The notes below the pieces were generated by a model. That model had not been told where the DNA came from and did not search any database. It worked only from the letters and a program-made list of their open reading frames with translations. From assembly GCA_910575615.1 (NCBI GenBank), contig CAJTEX010000003.1:103584-167583 (forward strand): 64,000 nucleotides of DNA, written 5' to 3'. Position numbers and translations under genes: made by a program. Of this stretch, positions 45,057-53,211 are shown piece by piece; the first letter of the stretch is position 1, and every line of letters begins with the position of its first letter. This stretch comes from Bacteroidales bacterium. Lineage in GTDB: Bacteria > Bacteroidota > Bacteroidia > Bacteroidales > Muribaculaceae.

Positions 45057-45102
45057 CGGCTGCCGCCGCCAGGGAGGGCCTGTCAAATACTAAGTCAACT
45101 AA

Positions 45103-45948
45103 ATGGAAAAGATTCCCCAACATACCCGTCAGGAGAAGCTCGAGGCATTTGGCCGTGTGCTGGATGTCCTTGACACCCTGAGGGTCAAATGTCCCTGGGA
45201 TGCCAAGCAGACCAATGAGTCGCTTCGCCCCAACACGATGGAGGAGGTCTGCGAGCTCTGCGAGGCGCTCATCAACGAGGATGACGTCGAAATCCGCAAG
45301 GAGCTCGGGGATGTGTTGCTCCATGTGCTCTTCTACGCCAAGATAGGTGAGGAGAAAGGGGCGTTTGATGTTGTCACGGTCTGTGACTCACTCGCCTCCA
45401 AGCTCATTTACAGACATCCCCATGTGTATGGCCAGACTGTGGCCGACAATGCCCACCAGGTGGAGCTCAACTGGGAGCAGATAAAGCTGAAGGAGAAGGA
45501 CGGCAACCGGTCGGTGCTGGCCGGAGTCCCCTCCACGTTGCCCGCTCTCAACAAGGCTTACCGCATACAGGAGAAAGCCGCCAATTCAGGTTTCGACTGG
45601 GCGGAGGCCTCGGAGGTGTGGGACAAGGTGAGAGAGGAAATCGGGGAATTTTCCGCCGAGGCTGAGAAGGTACGGATGCTCCGCCACCAGGCGGAGGCCA
45701 CTCCTGAAGAGATTTCGGCCGCCTCTGAGCGTATGGAGTCAGAGATGGGAGATGTGTTTTTCTCGCTGGTCAACGCCGCGCGCCTCTACGGCGTGATTCC
45801 TGAGAACGCGCTTGAGAAGACCAACAAGAAATTCATCTCACGTTTCAACCATATCGAGAAACGTGCCCGCGAGGCGGGCCGCAAGCTCAACGAGCTTACC
45901 CTCGAAGAGATGGAAGAGTATTGGCAGGAAGCCAAAGACAAATCATAA
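45103..45948 (+). CDS. mazG: Nucleoside triphosphate pyrophosphohydrolase MazG
   Basis: A 281-residue enzyme that hydrolyses NTPs and dNTPs to monophosphates and pyrophosphate. The N-terminal domain opens with LDTLRVKCPWDAKQTNESL, holds the EExxE-ExxD magnesium site (EEVCELCEAL and KELGDVLLHVLFYAKI) and RHPHVYGQ. A second all-alpha domain (about 165-280) repeats the pattern (ESEMGDVFFSLVNAAR, TNKKFISRFNHIE). This double-domain layout is typical of full-length MazG. The protein has no toxin partner here, and no mazEF genes are nearby. Confidence 0.97.
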   Translation: MEKIPQHTRQEKLEAFGRVLDVLDTLRVKCPWDAKQTNESLRPNTMEEVCELCEALINEDDVEIRKELGDVLLHVLFYAKIGEEKGAFDVVTVCDSLASKLIYRHPHVYGQTVADNAHQVELNWEQIKLKEKDGNRSVLAGVPSTLPALNKAYRIQEKAANSGFDWAEASEVWDKVREEIGEFSAEAEKVRMLRHQAEATPEEISAASERMESEMGDVFFSLVNAARLYGVIPENALEKTNKKFISRFNHIEKRAREAGRKLNELTLEEMEEYWQEAKDKS

Positions 45949-45959
45949 TCATGAATCCA

Positions 45960-45998
45960 GGCTCCGCGATTCCCGGCTTCGCCGGAGGTCGCGGAGCC
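45960..45998 (+). promoter_or_regulatory. Strong two-tier stem-loop after mazG
   Basis: A perfect 10-bp outer stem (GGCTCCGCGA, 45960-45969, with TCGCGGAGCC, 45989-45998) encloses a 5-bp inner stem (CCGGC/GCCGG, 45973-45977 and 45981-45985). No T-tract follows. It lies in the leader of the next gene and may protect an mRNA end or tune expression. Confidence 0.5.
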
Positions 45999-46019
45999 GC
46001 AACCAGACAAGAGACAGTA

Positions 46020-46418
46020 ATGAAAGCTATCCGCTTAGCCGCAATCCTCATGCTCGCCGGAGGGGCCGCCACCGTGGCTCCTGTGCCGGCTGCCGCGCAG
46101 GTCAATCAGCTTGACGCAGAGTTCAATGTGATTCCCGACAAGGTGATTCCGACAGACGAAGGTATCCGCATCTCGGTCTGCCTGGTGGGCATCCCGTCGA
46201 CATCTCAGCGCATCGACTCCGTTGACCTCACCGTGGGCCAGAAAGTTGTCAAGGCTGTCGACATTGACGGCGTTGACTTCGAGCGCGCCTTCCAGTTTGA
46301 GGACACCGGGGTGCAGGTCATCGAGCTTGATTTCCCCTTCAAGGGGCAGCTGCCCAAGTCGGCGACTCTGACATTCCACACGGCCAACGGCGACGTTGTC
46401 GCCCCCGCCCGCCAGTGA
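46020..46418 (+). CDS. Small exported protein of unknown function
   Basis: A 132-residue protein with a clear signal peptide (MKAIRLAAILMLAGGAATVA, cleaved after PAAAQ). The mature part of about 105 residues is predicted to be beta-rich (RISVCLVGIPSTSQRIDSVD, FERAFQFEDTGVQVIELDF, SATLTFHTANGD). I do not recognise a family; the alternating strands suggest an immunoglobulin-like sandwich. The start at 46020 opens the signal peptide; a longer frame exists but runs through the stem-loop. It lies between mazG and topB on the same strand. Confidence 0.65.
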   Translation: MKAIRLAAILMLAGGAATVAPVPAAAQVNQLDAEFNVIPDKVIPTDEGIRISVCLVGIPSTSQRIDSVDLTVGQKVVKAVDIDGVDFERAFQFEDTGVQVIELDFPFKGQLPKSATLTFHTANGDVVAPARQ

Positions 46419-46541
46419 CCTCTGATTAAGCCAACCGCGCGTCAAGGCATTCTGGCTATCCGGATGCTCATTCGCGTCCATCACAAGGGACATGTCTGAC
46501 AATGGCATGTCCCGAATTACTATTGTGTCTGCCAAATAACA

Positions 46542-48689
46542 ATGATAGTCTGCATAACGGAGAAACCCAATGTGGCCCGCGACATAGCTGCCATTCTCGG
46601 TGCCGGGAAGAAGGAGCCCGGCTATTACGAGGGGAACGGCTACCGGGTGACATGGACATACGGACATCTTTGCACTCTCAAGGAGCCCAACGACTATTCC
46701 GACAGCTGGAAGCGGTGGTCGCTGGTCCATCTGCCGATGATTCCCCCGAAGTTCGGGATAAAGCTCATACCTGTCGAGAATTACGAGAGGCAATTCAACG
46801 TGATAAAGACCCTTTTCGCCGAGGCCGACGAGATTGTCAACTGTGGCGATGCCGGCCAGGAGGGGGAGCTTATCCAGAGGTGGGTGATGCAGAAGGCCGG
46901 GGTCAAATGCCCGGTGAAGCGTCTGTGGATATCATCCCTGACCGACCAGTCGATACGCGAGGGGTTTCAGAACCTTAGGCCGTCGGCCGACTTCGACAAC
47001 CTTTATTACGCAGGGTTGTCAAGGGCCATCGGCGACTGGATATTGGGGATGAACGCAACGCGCCTTTACACGCTTAAATACAGTTCGCCGGGCAATGTGC
47101 TGTCGATAGGCCGTGTGCAGACCCCGACCCTCGCGCTTGTTGTGCAGCGCCATCTCGAGATAGAGAATTTCAAGCCTGAAGACTACTGGGAGCTGAAGAC
47201 CCTTTGCAAGGGGGCCACCTTCAACGCCGTCTCCGGAAAATTCAAGAAGGAGGCCGAGGCGCTTGAGGCCCTGGAGAAAATCAAGCCGAGCATGCTTACG
47301 GTCACCTCCGTCGAGGAGAAGAAGGGGCGTGAGGCGCCTCCGAGGCTGTTTGACCTGACATCCTTGCAGGTGGAATGCAACCGGCAGTGGGGATGGACGG
47401 CTGACGAGACCCTGAAGCTCATACAGACCCTTTATGAGAAGAAGGTGACCACATATCCGCGTGTCGACACCACTTACCTGTCAGATGACATTTACCCGAC
47501 CGTCGGCGGGATTCTGAAAGCCATGACCCCTTACGCGGCCCTGACCGCGCCTGTGCTGGCCCTTCCCCGGATACCCAAGAGCAAGAAGGTGTTTGACAAC
47601 TCCAAGGTCACCGACCACCATGCCATCATCCCGACCGGGCAGTCGCCCGCGGCCCTGGTGGGCAACGAGCGTCAGCTCTACCATCTGATCGCCCGCCGCT
47701 TCATAGCCGCCTTCTACCCCGACTGCGAGTTCATGCAGACCACGGTGCTTGCCGATGCCGGAGGGATCGGATTCAAGGCTTCGGGCAAGGTGGTGACATC
47801 CCCGGGTTGGCGCTCCATCTACCAGAAACCGGGGGAACAGGCTGCCGGGCAGGGGGGCGACAACAATGGTGACGGCAGTGATGACGGCCTGTTGCCGCCG
47901 TTTGCCGTCGGGGAGAGCAACCCCCATGAGCCGAGCCTGCTGAAAAAGGCCACGCAGCCACCGAAATACTACACCGAGGGCACGCTCCTTAGGGCGATGG
48001 AATCGGCTGGAAAGACTGTTGACGACGAGGCCCTGCGCGAGGCCATGAAAGAGAACGGCATCGGGCGTCCGTCGACGCGTGCCAACATTATCGAGACCCT
48101 GTTCAAACGCCATTACATTTACCGCAAGAAGAAAAACATAATGGCCTCGCAGGCTGGCATAGACCTCATCGCCACCATCAATGAGGAGCTGCTCAAGAGC
48201 GCGAAGCTGACCGGCATATGGGAAAGCCGCCTGCGGCGCATCGAGCGCGGCGATTATTCCCCCTCGGAATTCATCGAAGACCTCAAGGGGCAGATCGGGC
48301 GCATAGTGAATGATGTGCTGACCGACGCGTCGGCCAGGAGAATCGACACGGGGCAGGCCCCGGGAGGCTCCGGCGGCAACGCGGGGGCGGCGGCTAATGG
48401 AGGTGGCTCCCCGTCAGGCCCGGGTGTAGCCCCCGGCGGATCTGCGGCCGAGACCAAGCCGAAGGCTCCGCGCAAGCCTGCTGTGAGGAAACTGGAGCAG
48501 ATTGTCTGTCCGGTGTGTGGCAAAGGGCATTTGCTGAAAGGGAAGGCGGCCTTCGGATGCTCGGAATACAAATCGGGTTGTCCGCTCCGGCTGCCTTTCG
48601 AGGAGTACTCGCCGGAGCTTACCCCGGGCAAACTGAACGCGCTTGTGAAGAAAAACTCAAAGGCCATCATCGCCGCCACTCGGCAGTGA
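46542..48689 (+). CDS. topB: DNA topoisomerase III
   Basis: A 715-residue type IA topoisomerase that decatenates and relaxes DNA by passage through a single-strand break. The TOPRIM domain is N-terminal (MIVCITEKPNVARDIAAIL, then VNCGDAGQEGELI with the acidic triad). The catalytic tyrosine is in TTYPRVDTTYL (Tyr305). Other core motifs (LSIGRVQTPTL, ENGIGRPSTRANIIETL) are intact. After the core a Gly/Pro/Ala-rich linker (about 608-645) leads to one zinc-ribbon-like module with CPVCG and a later Cys pair (CSEYKSGC). Such proteins are chromosomal in many Bacteroidota and also occur on conjugative elements; no transfer genes are seen here. Confidence 0.96.
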   Translation: MIVCITEKPNVARDIAAILGAGKKEPGYYEGNGYRVTWTYGHLCTLKEPNDYSDSWKRWSLVHLPMIPPKFGIKLIPVENYERQFNVIKTLFAEADEIVNCGDAGQEGELIQRWVMQKAGVKCPVKRLWISSLTDQSIREGFQNLRPSADFDNLYYAGLSRAIGDWILGMNATRLYTLKYSSPGNVLSIGRVQTPTLALVVQRHLEIENFKPEDYWELKTLCKGATFNAVSGKFKKEAEALEALEKIKPSMLTVTSVEEKKGREAPPRLFDLTSLQVECNRQWGWTADETLKLIQTLYEKKVTTYPRVDTTYLSDDIYPTVGGILKAMTPYAALTAPVLALPRIPKSKKVFDNSKVTDHHAIIPTGQSPAALVGNERQLYHLIARRFIAAFYPDCEFMQTTVLADAGGIGFKASGKVVTSPGWRSIYQKPGEQAAGQGGDNNGDGSDDGLLPPFAVGESNPHEPSLLKKATQPPKYYTEGTLLRAMESAGKTVDDEALREAMKENGIGRPSTRANIIETLFKRHYIYRKKKNIMASQAGIDLIATINEELLKSAKLTGIWESRLRRIERGDYSPSEFIEDLKGQIGRIVNDVLTDASARRIDTGQAPGGSGGNAGAAANGGGSPSGPGVAPGGSAAETKPKAPRKPAVRKLEQIVCPVCGKGHLLKGKAAFGCSEYKSGCPLRLPFEEYSPELTPGKLNALVKKNSKAIIAATRQ

Positions 48690-48729
48690 GCCTCGGAGAG
48701 ATTGATTGACTGTGTAATCGAGAGGATAT

Positions 48730-49017
48730 ATGAGCAATGACCTGATACAATGGATATGCGTCGGAGTGGTGTTCCTGATAATCGTGGTATGGATTATCAG
48801 GTATGTCCGCGGCCTGGTCATCTGGTCGAGGGGCATCAAGCGTCAGGGGGGCGCGTCTAAGCCTCCTTGTTGCGGAGGCCGTGAGAAGCCGACCCCCAGG
48901 CCAGGCGCGAAGACCGCTTCCTGCTGCCGTGGGGAGGATGACAATAAACCCCGACATGGCGGAGGTCCGTGCGCCGGCTGTGGCGCTGACTGTCCGTTGT
49001 CGGGGTCTGTAAAGTGA
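48730..49017 (+). CDS. Small single-span membrane protein with Cys-rich tail
   Basis: A 95-residue protein with one N-terminal membrane helix (about residues 7-27, IQWICVGVVFLIIVVWIIRYV). A basic, Gly/Pro-rich tail carries two CC pairs (PPCCGG, ASCCRG) and a terminal CAGCGADCPL cluster. The end resembles FeoB-associated Cys-rich membrane proteins, which suggests a metal or iron link, but feoB is not in the window. It starts 40 bases after topB and has an AGAGGAT sequence just before the ATG. Confidence 0.7.
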   Translation: MSNDLIQWICVGVVFLIIVVWIIRYVRGLVIWSRGIKRQGGASKPPCCGGREKPTPRPGAKTASCCRGEDDNKPRHGGGPCAGCGADCPLSGSVK

Positions 49018-49037
49018 GCGGCCTGTGGCTCAGAAGC

Positions 49038-50435
49038 TCAGAAGCTGTAGCTGATGCCTATTGCCGGGATTATCGCGCGGGTCTTGTAGTCGGCAGTGAA
49101 CTCTCCGGTCAGAGGTAGCGCGGGCAGGGTCTGGCTCAGGTTGTTGGCCTCTACCATGCCGTTGTAGATCGGGGCGAGGAAATCCTGGTACTGGCCGGTG
49201 CCGGTGGCTCCGCATCCGTGTACATACATGAACGCCAGGTCAATGGAGAGGCCTTTGAGCGGGCTGAATGACAGACCTACCGAGGGCTCTATCTTTGTCA
49301 TTCCCGGGGTCTCGGGGTTGTAGTGGTCGGTGTTGCAGGGGGAAGAGTCGATCATGAGTCCGGCACGGATGTCGAGGCGGTCGGTGAGGTTGTATTCGGC
49401 CCCGATATGGTATGTCATCGCGTTGTGGTAATCCTTGGTCAGGTGCTGGTTGAAATTCTCGGGTAGCTTGTCGAATGTTATGTCGAGATTCTTGTAGGCG
49501 TTCCAGCCGTTGAGCTGCGCGTCAAAGGCGAGAATCAGGCGGGGGACAGGCCTGTAGGCCACACCGAATGTCAGCACATAGGGGCATGGCATCGACGCGT
49601 CGAAGTTGGCGTAGCTGAGGTTGTCGAGGGTCTCGCCGAGGATGAGCCGGGCCTGGTCATTGGCGTAGCTCACGGAGGCGTTTCCGGCCTTGACGTGCAT
49701 GTTCATCTTGGAGCGGAATGACGCGCCGAACGAAAGGTTGGGGAGCGCGTCCCACAGGACTCCGACATTCACACCCAGGGCGAGCTGAGAGTCGCCGGTG
49801 AGGTTGACCGAGGCCGGGGGCACCTCGCCGTAGGGCTGGAAAGGAGCAGGAAGACCCTGCATCTGATAGGGAAGGTTCATAAGGCCGATGAGGCGGTCCA
49901 TCGAGGAGGGGGCGACAAGAGCTTTGTCGAGGTTGACCTTGCCCCAGGAAATCATGAGTCCGGCACCGACCGAGAGGTTTCTGGTGATTCTCCATGAGAT
50001 GGTGGGCTGCACGGTGAAGACCTTCAGGTCGACCGACTGGTTTAGCACCGCGCCGGGCCATGCCGTCCCCCAGTTGATTGATGAGCCATAGGGGGTGTAG
50101 ATGGTTGCTCCGGCATAGAGGTTATCGTAGATGCGGAATGCCGCCGAGACATTCATCGGCGTGGAGACCTTGTTGGCCGTAGAATAGGTCTGTCCGTCGA
50201 CCACCGCTTCCGCGGTGGCTTTGATGGCGCTGACGGCAGCCGAGATTTCAAGGGTCTCGGTGGAGAACGCGAGCGCGCCCGGGTTGAAAATCTGGCTTTC
50301 GGAGCCAAGTTTCATGGCTACTCCCACGTGTCCCATACCCTCCTGGCGTGCGCTGAAGGTGTTTACCTGGTATCCTTCGGCTGACGCGCCGAGGATGGCT
50401 GAGGCCGCGCAAATCGCGGCGATAGTCTTTCTCAT
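49038..50435 (-). CDS. OmpP1/FadL-family outer-membrane transporter
   Basis: A 465-residue outer-membrane barrel for uptake of hydrophobic compounds. A signal peptide (about 1-19) is followed by the FadL-type hatch segment (GYQVNTFSARQEGMGHVGVAM and SQIFNPGALAF, with the NPA/NPG motif). Many amphipathic strands follow, ending with the aromatic-terminated IPAIGISYSF, a typical barrel end. Likely substrates are long-chain fatty acids or similar lipids, inferred from the family. It has its own strong promoter. Confidence 0.93.
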   Translation of the reverse strand: MRKTIAAICAASAILGASAEGYQVNTFSARQEGMGHVGVAMKLGSESQIFNPGALAFSTETLEISAAVSAIKATAEAVVDGQTYSTANKVSTPMNVSAAFRIYDNLYAGATIYTPYGSSINWGTAWPGAVLNQSVDLKVFTVQPTISWRITRNLSVGAGLMISWGKVNLDKALVAPSSMDRLIGLMNLPYQMQGLPAPFQPYGEVPPASVNLTGDSQLALGVNVGVLWDALPNLSFGASFRSKMNMHVKAGNASVSYANDQARLILGETLDNLSYANFDASMPCPYVLTFGVAYRPVPRLILAFDAQLNGWNAYKNLDITFDKLPENFNQHLTKDYHNAMTYHIGAEYNLTDRLDIRAGLMIDSSPCNTDHYNPETPGMTKIEPSVGLSFSPLKGLSIDLAFMYVHGCGATGTGQYQDFLAPIYNGMVEANNLSQTLPALPLTGEFTADYKTRAIIPAIGISYSF

Positions 50436-50451
50436 TCGTTGAAATTTTCGC

Positions 50452-50483
50452 CAAAATTACCAATAATATTCCATTTGGCAAAA
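50452..50483 (-). promoter_or_regulatory. Promoter of the FadL-type porin gene
   Basis: The minus strand reads TTTTG (50483-50479), a 19-base spacer, then TAATTTTG (50459-50452), giving a leader of about 10-15 bases. Confidence 0.8.
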
Positions 50484-50568
50484 TTTCTGTGCGAAAAATA
50501 TGTTTTAGAGCATATTTCGAGAGGGGCTGCCATCGGTTGTCGGTGTCATTGTCGCAGGGTAAGCGTCA

Positions 50569-51093
50569 TCAGCGGCAGGGGGTGAAAAGACGGCGGTATT
50601 CCTGCTCGAAATTTGGAGTGAATATGTATTTGCCGAGATTTTCATGGATTTCCCAGGCAGGCCAGAACCGGCCCCCGTCGAGTTCGTCAGAGGGAGATGG
50701 CTCATGGTCGATGGTGGTCTTGAAGACATGGACGAGTTCACGCTCGAGCTGGCCATCGAATATGTAGCGTGTCATCGGTTCGGGGATGAAGCCTGAAATG
50801 CCCAGCTCCTCGCCGGCTTCCCGTCGCAACGCCTCCTCGACGCTTTCCCCGGGGTCCATATGGCCTCCTACGGCGGTGTCCCACCGGCCCGGCTGTATGT
50901 CCTTCCAGGCGGGGCGTTTCTGGAGGTAGAGGTCTCCGCGCCGGTTGAACACATGGAGGTGGACCACCGGATGAAGCAGCATCGAGCCGTTGTGGCACTC
51001 GCCTCGCGTGGCGATACCGGTCTGGTTTCCAGATTCGTCCACGAGCGGTAGCAATTCTTTCTCGTTGTCTTTCATATGGGGATGTTGGGTCAT
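50569..51093 (-). CDS. NUDIX hydrolase
   Basis: A 174-residue protein with a complete NUDIX box, GGHMDPGESVEEALRREAGEELGI (given here as its conserved skeleton G-x5-E-x7-REAGEELGI), preceded by LLHPVVHLHVFN and QPGRWDTAVG. These upstream segments resemble the isopentenyl-diphosphate isomerase-like branch, but the diagnostic isomerase residues are not clear, so a nucleoside-diphosphate-linked substrate is equally possible. The open frame extends to 51177; 51093 or 51075 are the plausible ATG starts. A TAACTTTG element lies at 51136-51143. Confidence 0.88.
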   Translation of the reverse strand: MTQHPHMKDNEKELLPLVDESGNQTGIATRGECHNGSMLLHPVVHLHVFNRRGDLYLQKRPAWKDIQPGRWDTAVGGHMDPGESVEEALRREAGEELGISGFIPEPMTRYIFDGQLERELVHVFKTTIDHEPSPSDELDGGRFWPAWEIHENLGKYIFTPNFEQEYRRLFTPCR

Positions 51094-51135
51094 GCGGGTG
51101 TATTCCTCGTAGGAAGGTATCCATTGATTACGCTG

Positions 51136-51143
51136 CAAAGTTA
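51136..51143 (-). promoter_or_regulatory. -7 element of the NUDIX gene promoter
   Basis: The minus strand reads TAACTTTG, an exact TAnnTTTG match, about 45 bases before the ATG at 51093. It argues against the longer reading frame, which starts upstream of it. Confidence 0.6.
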
Positions 51144-51220
51144 AGCAACAGTTTAGAAAAATGGGGCGTTTTCCCACATAAATTGCCCCGATGCTCCACA
51201 GTTTGTTCCCAAAAGGGTCT

Positions 51221-51345
51221 TACGCAGATTGCGCAGATATGCAGATTTCTCGCGGATTAAAGGTTGCTTCGCTCCCGGATAAGCTCGCAGATTCCACGGA
51301 TTCCACAGATTTGGTTGCTTCGTTCCCGAGGAGATTCCACGGATG
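51221..51345. repeat. Degenerate GCAGATT / GATTCCACGGATT intergenic repeats
   Basis: Short units such as GCAGATT, GGATTCCACAGATT and GATTCCACGGAT recur. GGTTGCTTCG(C/T)TCCCG appears twice (51262-51277 and 51313-51328). No open frame is present. Similar AGATT-rich intergenic repeats are known in Bacteroidota genomes. Confidence 0.7.
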
Positions 51346-51355
51346 AAAATTTATT

Positions 51356-51487
51356 ATTGGTGTCCGGCAAACGTGTTTTACTGGCTGTTTTGAGGGGCTT
51401 TATCTTATTGACAAGCCATCTGGTTAAGTGAATATGTCAGATGTCTGAGAGAAACACAAAGCCAAGTGGTTTTTACCGGACACCAAT
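51356..51487. mobile_element. Miniature inverted-repeat element A (degenerate)
   Basis: A 132-bp stretch bounded by a 16-bp inverted repeat with one mismatch (ATTGGTGTCCGGCAAA, 51356-51371, and TTTACCGGACACCAAT, 51472-51487). It shares the TGTCCGGNAAA core and an inverted GGCTTGTCA segment with element B. No target duplication is clear and nothing is encoded. Confidence 0.6.
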
Positions 51488-51489
51488 GG

Positions 51490-51727
51490 TTTTTTATTTA
51501 TTGCTGTCCGGTAAAAAAAGACAAAATCATATATTCTCTACAAATATAATAAGTTACACCTGTTTTACGAAAAAGGGCTTGTCATTTGAGGCGATGTGAA
51601 ATTGGTAGCATTAAGCATCAAAAAGCCCTTAAAAGACATCTATACGAGTCTGTTTCATGCTGTATGAGATAAAAATAGTCCATTTCCTATCATGTCAAAG
51701 TTTTACCGGACAGCAATATTTTTTATT
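51490..51727. mobile_element. Miniature inverted-repeat element B with target duplication
   Basis: The element spans 51499-51718 (220 bp). Perfect 18-bp terminal inverted repeats (TATTGCTGTCCGGTAAAA, 51499-51516, and its complement, 51701-51718) are flanked by a perfect 9-bp direct repeat TTTTTTATT (51490-51498 and 51719-51727), a typical target duplication. It has no transposase gene. A 9-bp duplication fits IS4- or IS1-like enzymes acting in trans. It ends 33 bases from the thioredoxin stop. Confidence 0.85.
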
Positions 51728-51760
51728 AAGACGAGAGGCGGGAATAGGGTGGCGGTGGGG

Positions 51761-52054
51761 TCAGAGCGCAGACTCAACTTTGGCCAGCAATGCCTCTTGG
51801 GAGATCTCGCCGCTTTGTCGCCAGATTTCTTTGCCGTCGCGGTAGAGGATGAAGGTTGGTATCGTGTCAGCTTTGGCTTCGTCTGCGGCCTGCCTGTTCT
51901 CGTCGATGTCGAGCTGCACGACTTCTGCGCGGCCTGAGAGCTTGGATTTGACCTGCGCCACTACGGGCATCATTTTCTGGCAGTGGGGACACCAAGTGGC
52001 GAAAAACTCGACAAGCACTACCGGCTGTGAGCTGATGATTTCTGAGTATGTCAT
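51761..52054 (-). CDS. Thioredoxin
   Basis: A 97-residue cytoplasmic thioredoxin without a signal peptide. The active site is FFATWCPHCQKM, with CPHC (Cys22, Cys25) instead of the classic CGPC. The cis-proline segment DTIPTFILYRDGKEI and the central LDIDEN strand are intact. CPHC is the DsbA-type dipeptide and may shift the redox potential toward oxidation. Its partner is not evident from the neighbours. Confidence 0.93.
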   Translation of the reverse strand: MTYSEIISSQPVVLVEFFATWCPHCQKMMPVVAQVKSKLSGRAEVVQLDIDENRQAADEAKADTIPTFILYRDGKEIWRQSGEISQEALLAKVESAL

Positions 52055-52176
52055 AACAAAGGTTTTTATGGTTCACCAATAACAACAAATGAGGGCAATC
52101 AAATGATGGAAGCCCGACAAAAATTGATGCCGATGCCTGGCAAGGATGGCCAATGATCGGTATATGTGACAATAAA

Positions 52177-52203
52177 GGCGGCCCCCTGCAGAGGGGAGCC
52201 GCC
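52177..52203 (-). terminator. Terminator of the NlpC/P60 gene
   Basis: On the minus strand a GGCGGC/GCCGCC stem with an inner CCCCT/AGGGG stem is followed by TTTATTG, about 57 bases after the stop. Confidence 0.75.
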
Positions 52204-52260
52204 GGATGGTTTTCAATGGGATTGCCGTGATTGGCGTGTTTGTCGGTAAGAAGGTGAATC

Positions 52261-52911
52261 TTACTGGCCTATGACGCGGCGGGCACCGAGGAAGCGTGCC
52301 GCGTAGTAGGGTGCTGTTATCTTGTCAATTTTGATGCCGGAAGAGCTGGCGGCGTGTATGAATGTGATTTCACCGCTGACAGGGTCAGAGTCGACGGCAA
52401 TGGCCACGTGGCCCACACGGCCAGAGCGGGCGGCGCGTCCGGTGAAGAACAGCAGGTCGCCGGGCTGCACTTCCTCGCGGCTGACTTTCTTGCCCTGGGT
52501 GTACTGGGTGGCTGAAGAGGGGGAGAGCTGGATGCCAAACTGGCTGTAGACATATGATGTGAAGCCTGAGCAATCGAAGCCTTTCGGGGAGCGGCCTCCG
52601 CGCACATAACGGACACCCATGAATTTGCGGGCGTAGTTGAGCATATCGTCAATCATTGCGAAGTCGTCGGCCGAAGTGCCTTCGATGTCGCCGAGTATTT
52701 CCATTCCGGCGGCGGGGACAATCTCAAAGGGGTTGGTCTTGGATACTGCTGCGAGGGTCATCTCGTCGGCCTCCATGGCGTGGGCGGAGGCGACAGTTGC
52801 GGGTATGGTCTTGACAGGGAGGTTTTTCTTGGCGGGGGCCGGTTTGACGGCCGACATCGAGAAGACGGCGGCAAACACAACCATTATGATAAGGTAAATT
52901 CTCTGAATCAT
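52261..52911 (-). CDS. NlpC/P60-family peptidoglycan endopeptidase
   Basis: A 216-residue exported hydrolase that cuts stem peptides of peptidoglycan. The N-terminal helix (MIQRIYLIIMVVFAAVFSMS) is a signal peptide or anchor. A spacer of about 60 residues leads to the NlpC/P60 domain (about 90-216) with KGFDCSGFTSYVY (catalytic Cys114), GRVGHVAIAV (His168) and FIHAASSSG (His186). The triad is complete. The start at 52911 places the signal peptide at the N-terminus. Confidence 0.95.
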   Translation of the reverse strand: MIQRIYLIIMVVFAAVFSMSAVKPAPAKKNLPVKTIPATVASAHAMEADEMTLAAVSKTNPFEIVPAAGMEILGDIEGTSADDFAMIDDMLNYARKFMGVRYVRGGRSPKGFDCSGFTSYVYSQFGIQLSPSSATQYTQGKKVSREEVQPGDLLFFTGRAARSGRVGHVAIAVDSDPVSGEITFIHAASSSGIKIDKITAPYYAARFLGARRVIGQ

Positions 52912-52991
52912 TACTTTTTCTGTTTCGGGCGAGGCCACAACGGGGGAGGCTCGCGATAGCAAAATCAGCGTGAAGCAAGGGATTTCATCGT

Positions 52992-53087
52992 CGGGTCATA
53001 TGCCGACCCGCATCAAGCAAAATCACTTTTTTGTATCGTGCTGGTTGAATGATGTACAAAGTTAGCCAAATCCGCACTGAAAACCAA
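52992..53087 (-). promoter_or_regulatory. Promoter and leader of the NlpC/P60 gene
   Basis: The minus strand reads TTG (53087-53085), a 20-base spacer, then TAACTTTG (53064-53057). The leader of about 140 bases has a small stem (CGGGTC/GACCCG, 52992-53010). Confidence 0.75.
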
Positions 53088-53141
53088 CTCTTTGAGGCTC
53101 AATAAACCTAATTTTGTGTTAACGTTTTATAAATGCACGAA

Positions 53142-53175
53142 AACCTGCACATTCCCATAGGGGTTTGTGCAGGTT
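53142..53175 (-). terminator. Intrinsic terminator after the MscS gene
   Basis: A perfect 10-bp stem (AACCTGCACA / TGTGCAGGTT) is followed on the minus strand by TTTTCG. Confidence 0.8.
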
Positions 53176-53211
53176 GTGGCGATTGCTCCGGACGGATATG
53201 CCGGGGGTGGG

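Noticed and set aside
45103..45948. mazG as part of a MazEF toxin-antitoxin system
   Set aside because: It is a full two-domain nucleotide pyrophosphohydrolase, and no mazE/mazF-like genes are beside it.
46542..48689. topB as evidence of a conjugative element
   Set aside because: No transfer, mobilisation or integrase genes are near, and the composition matches the chromosome.
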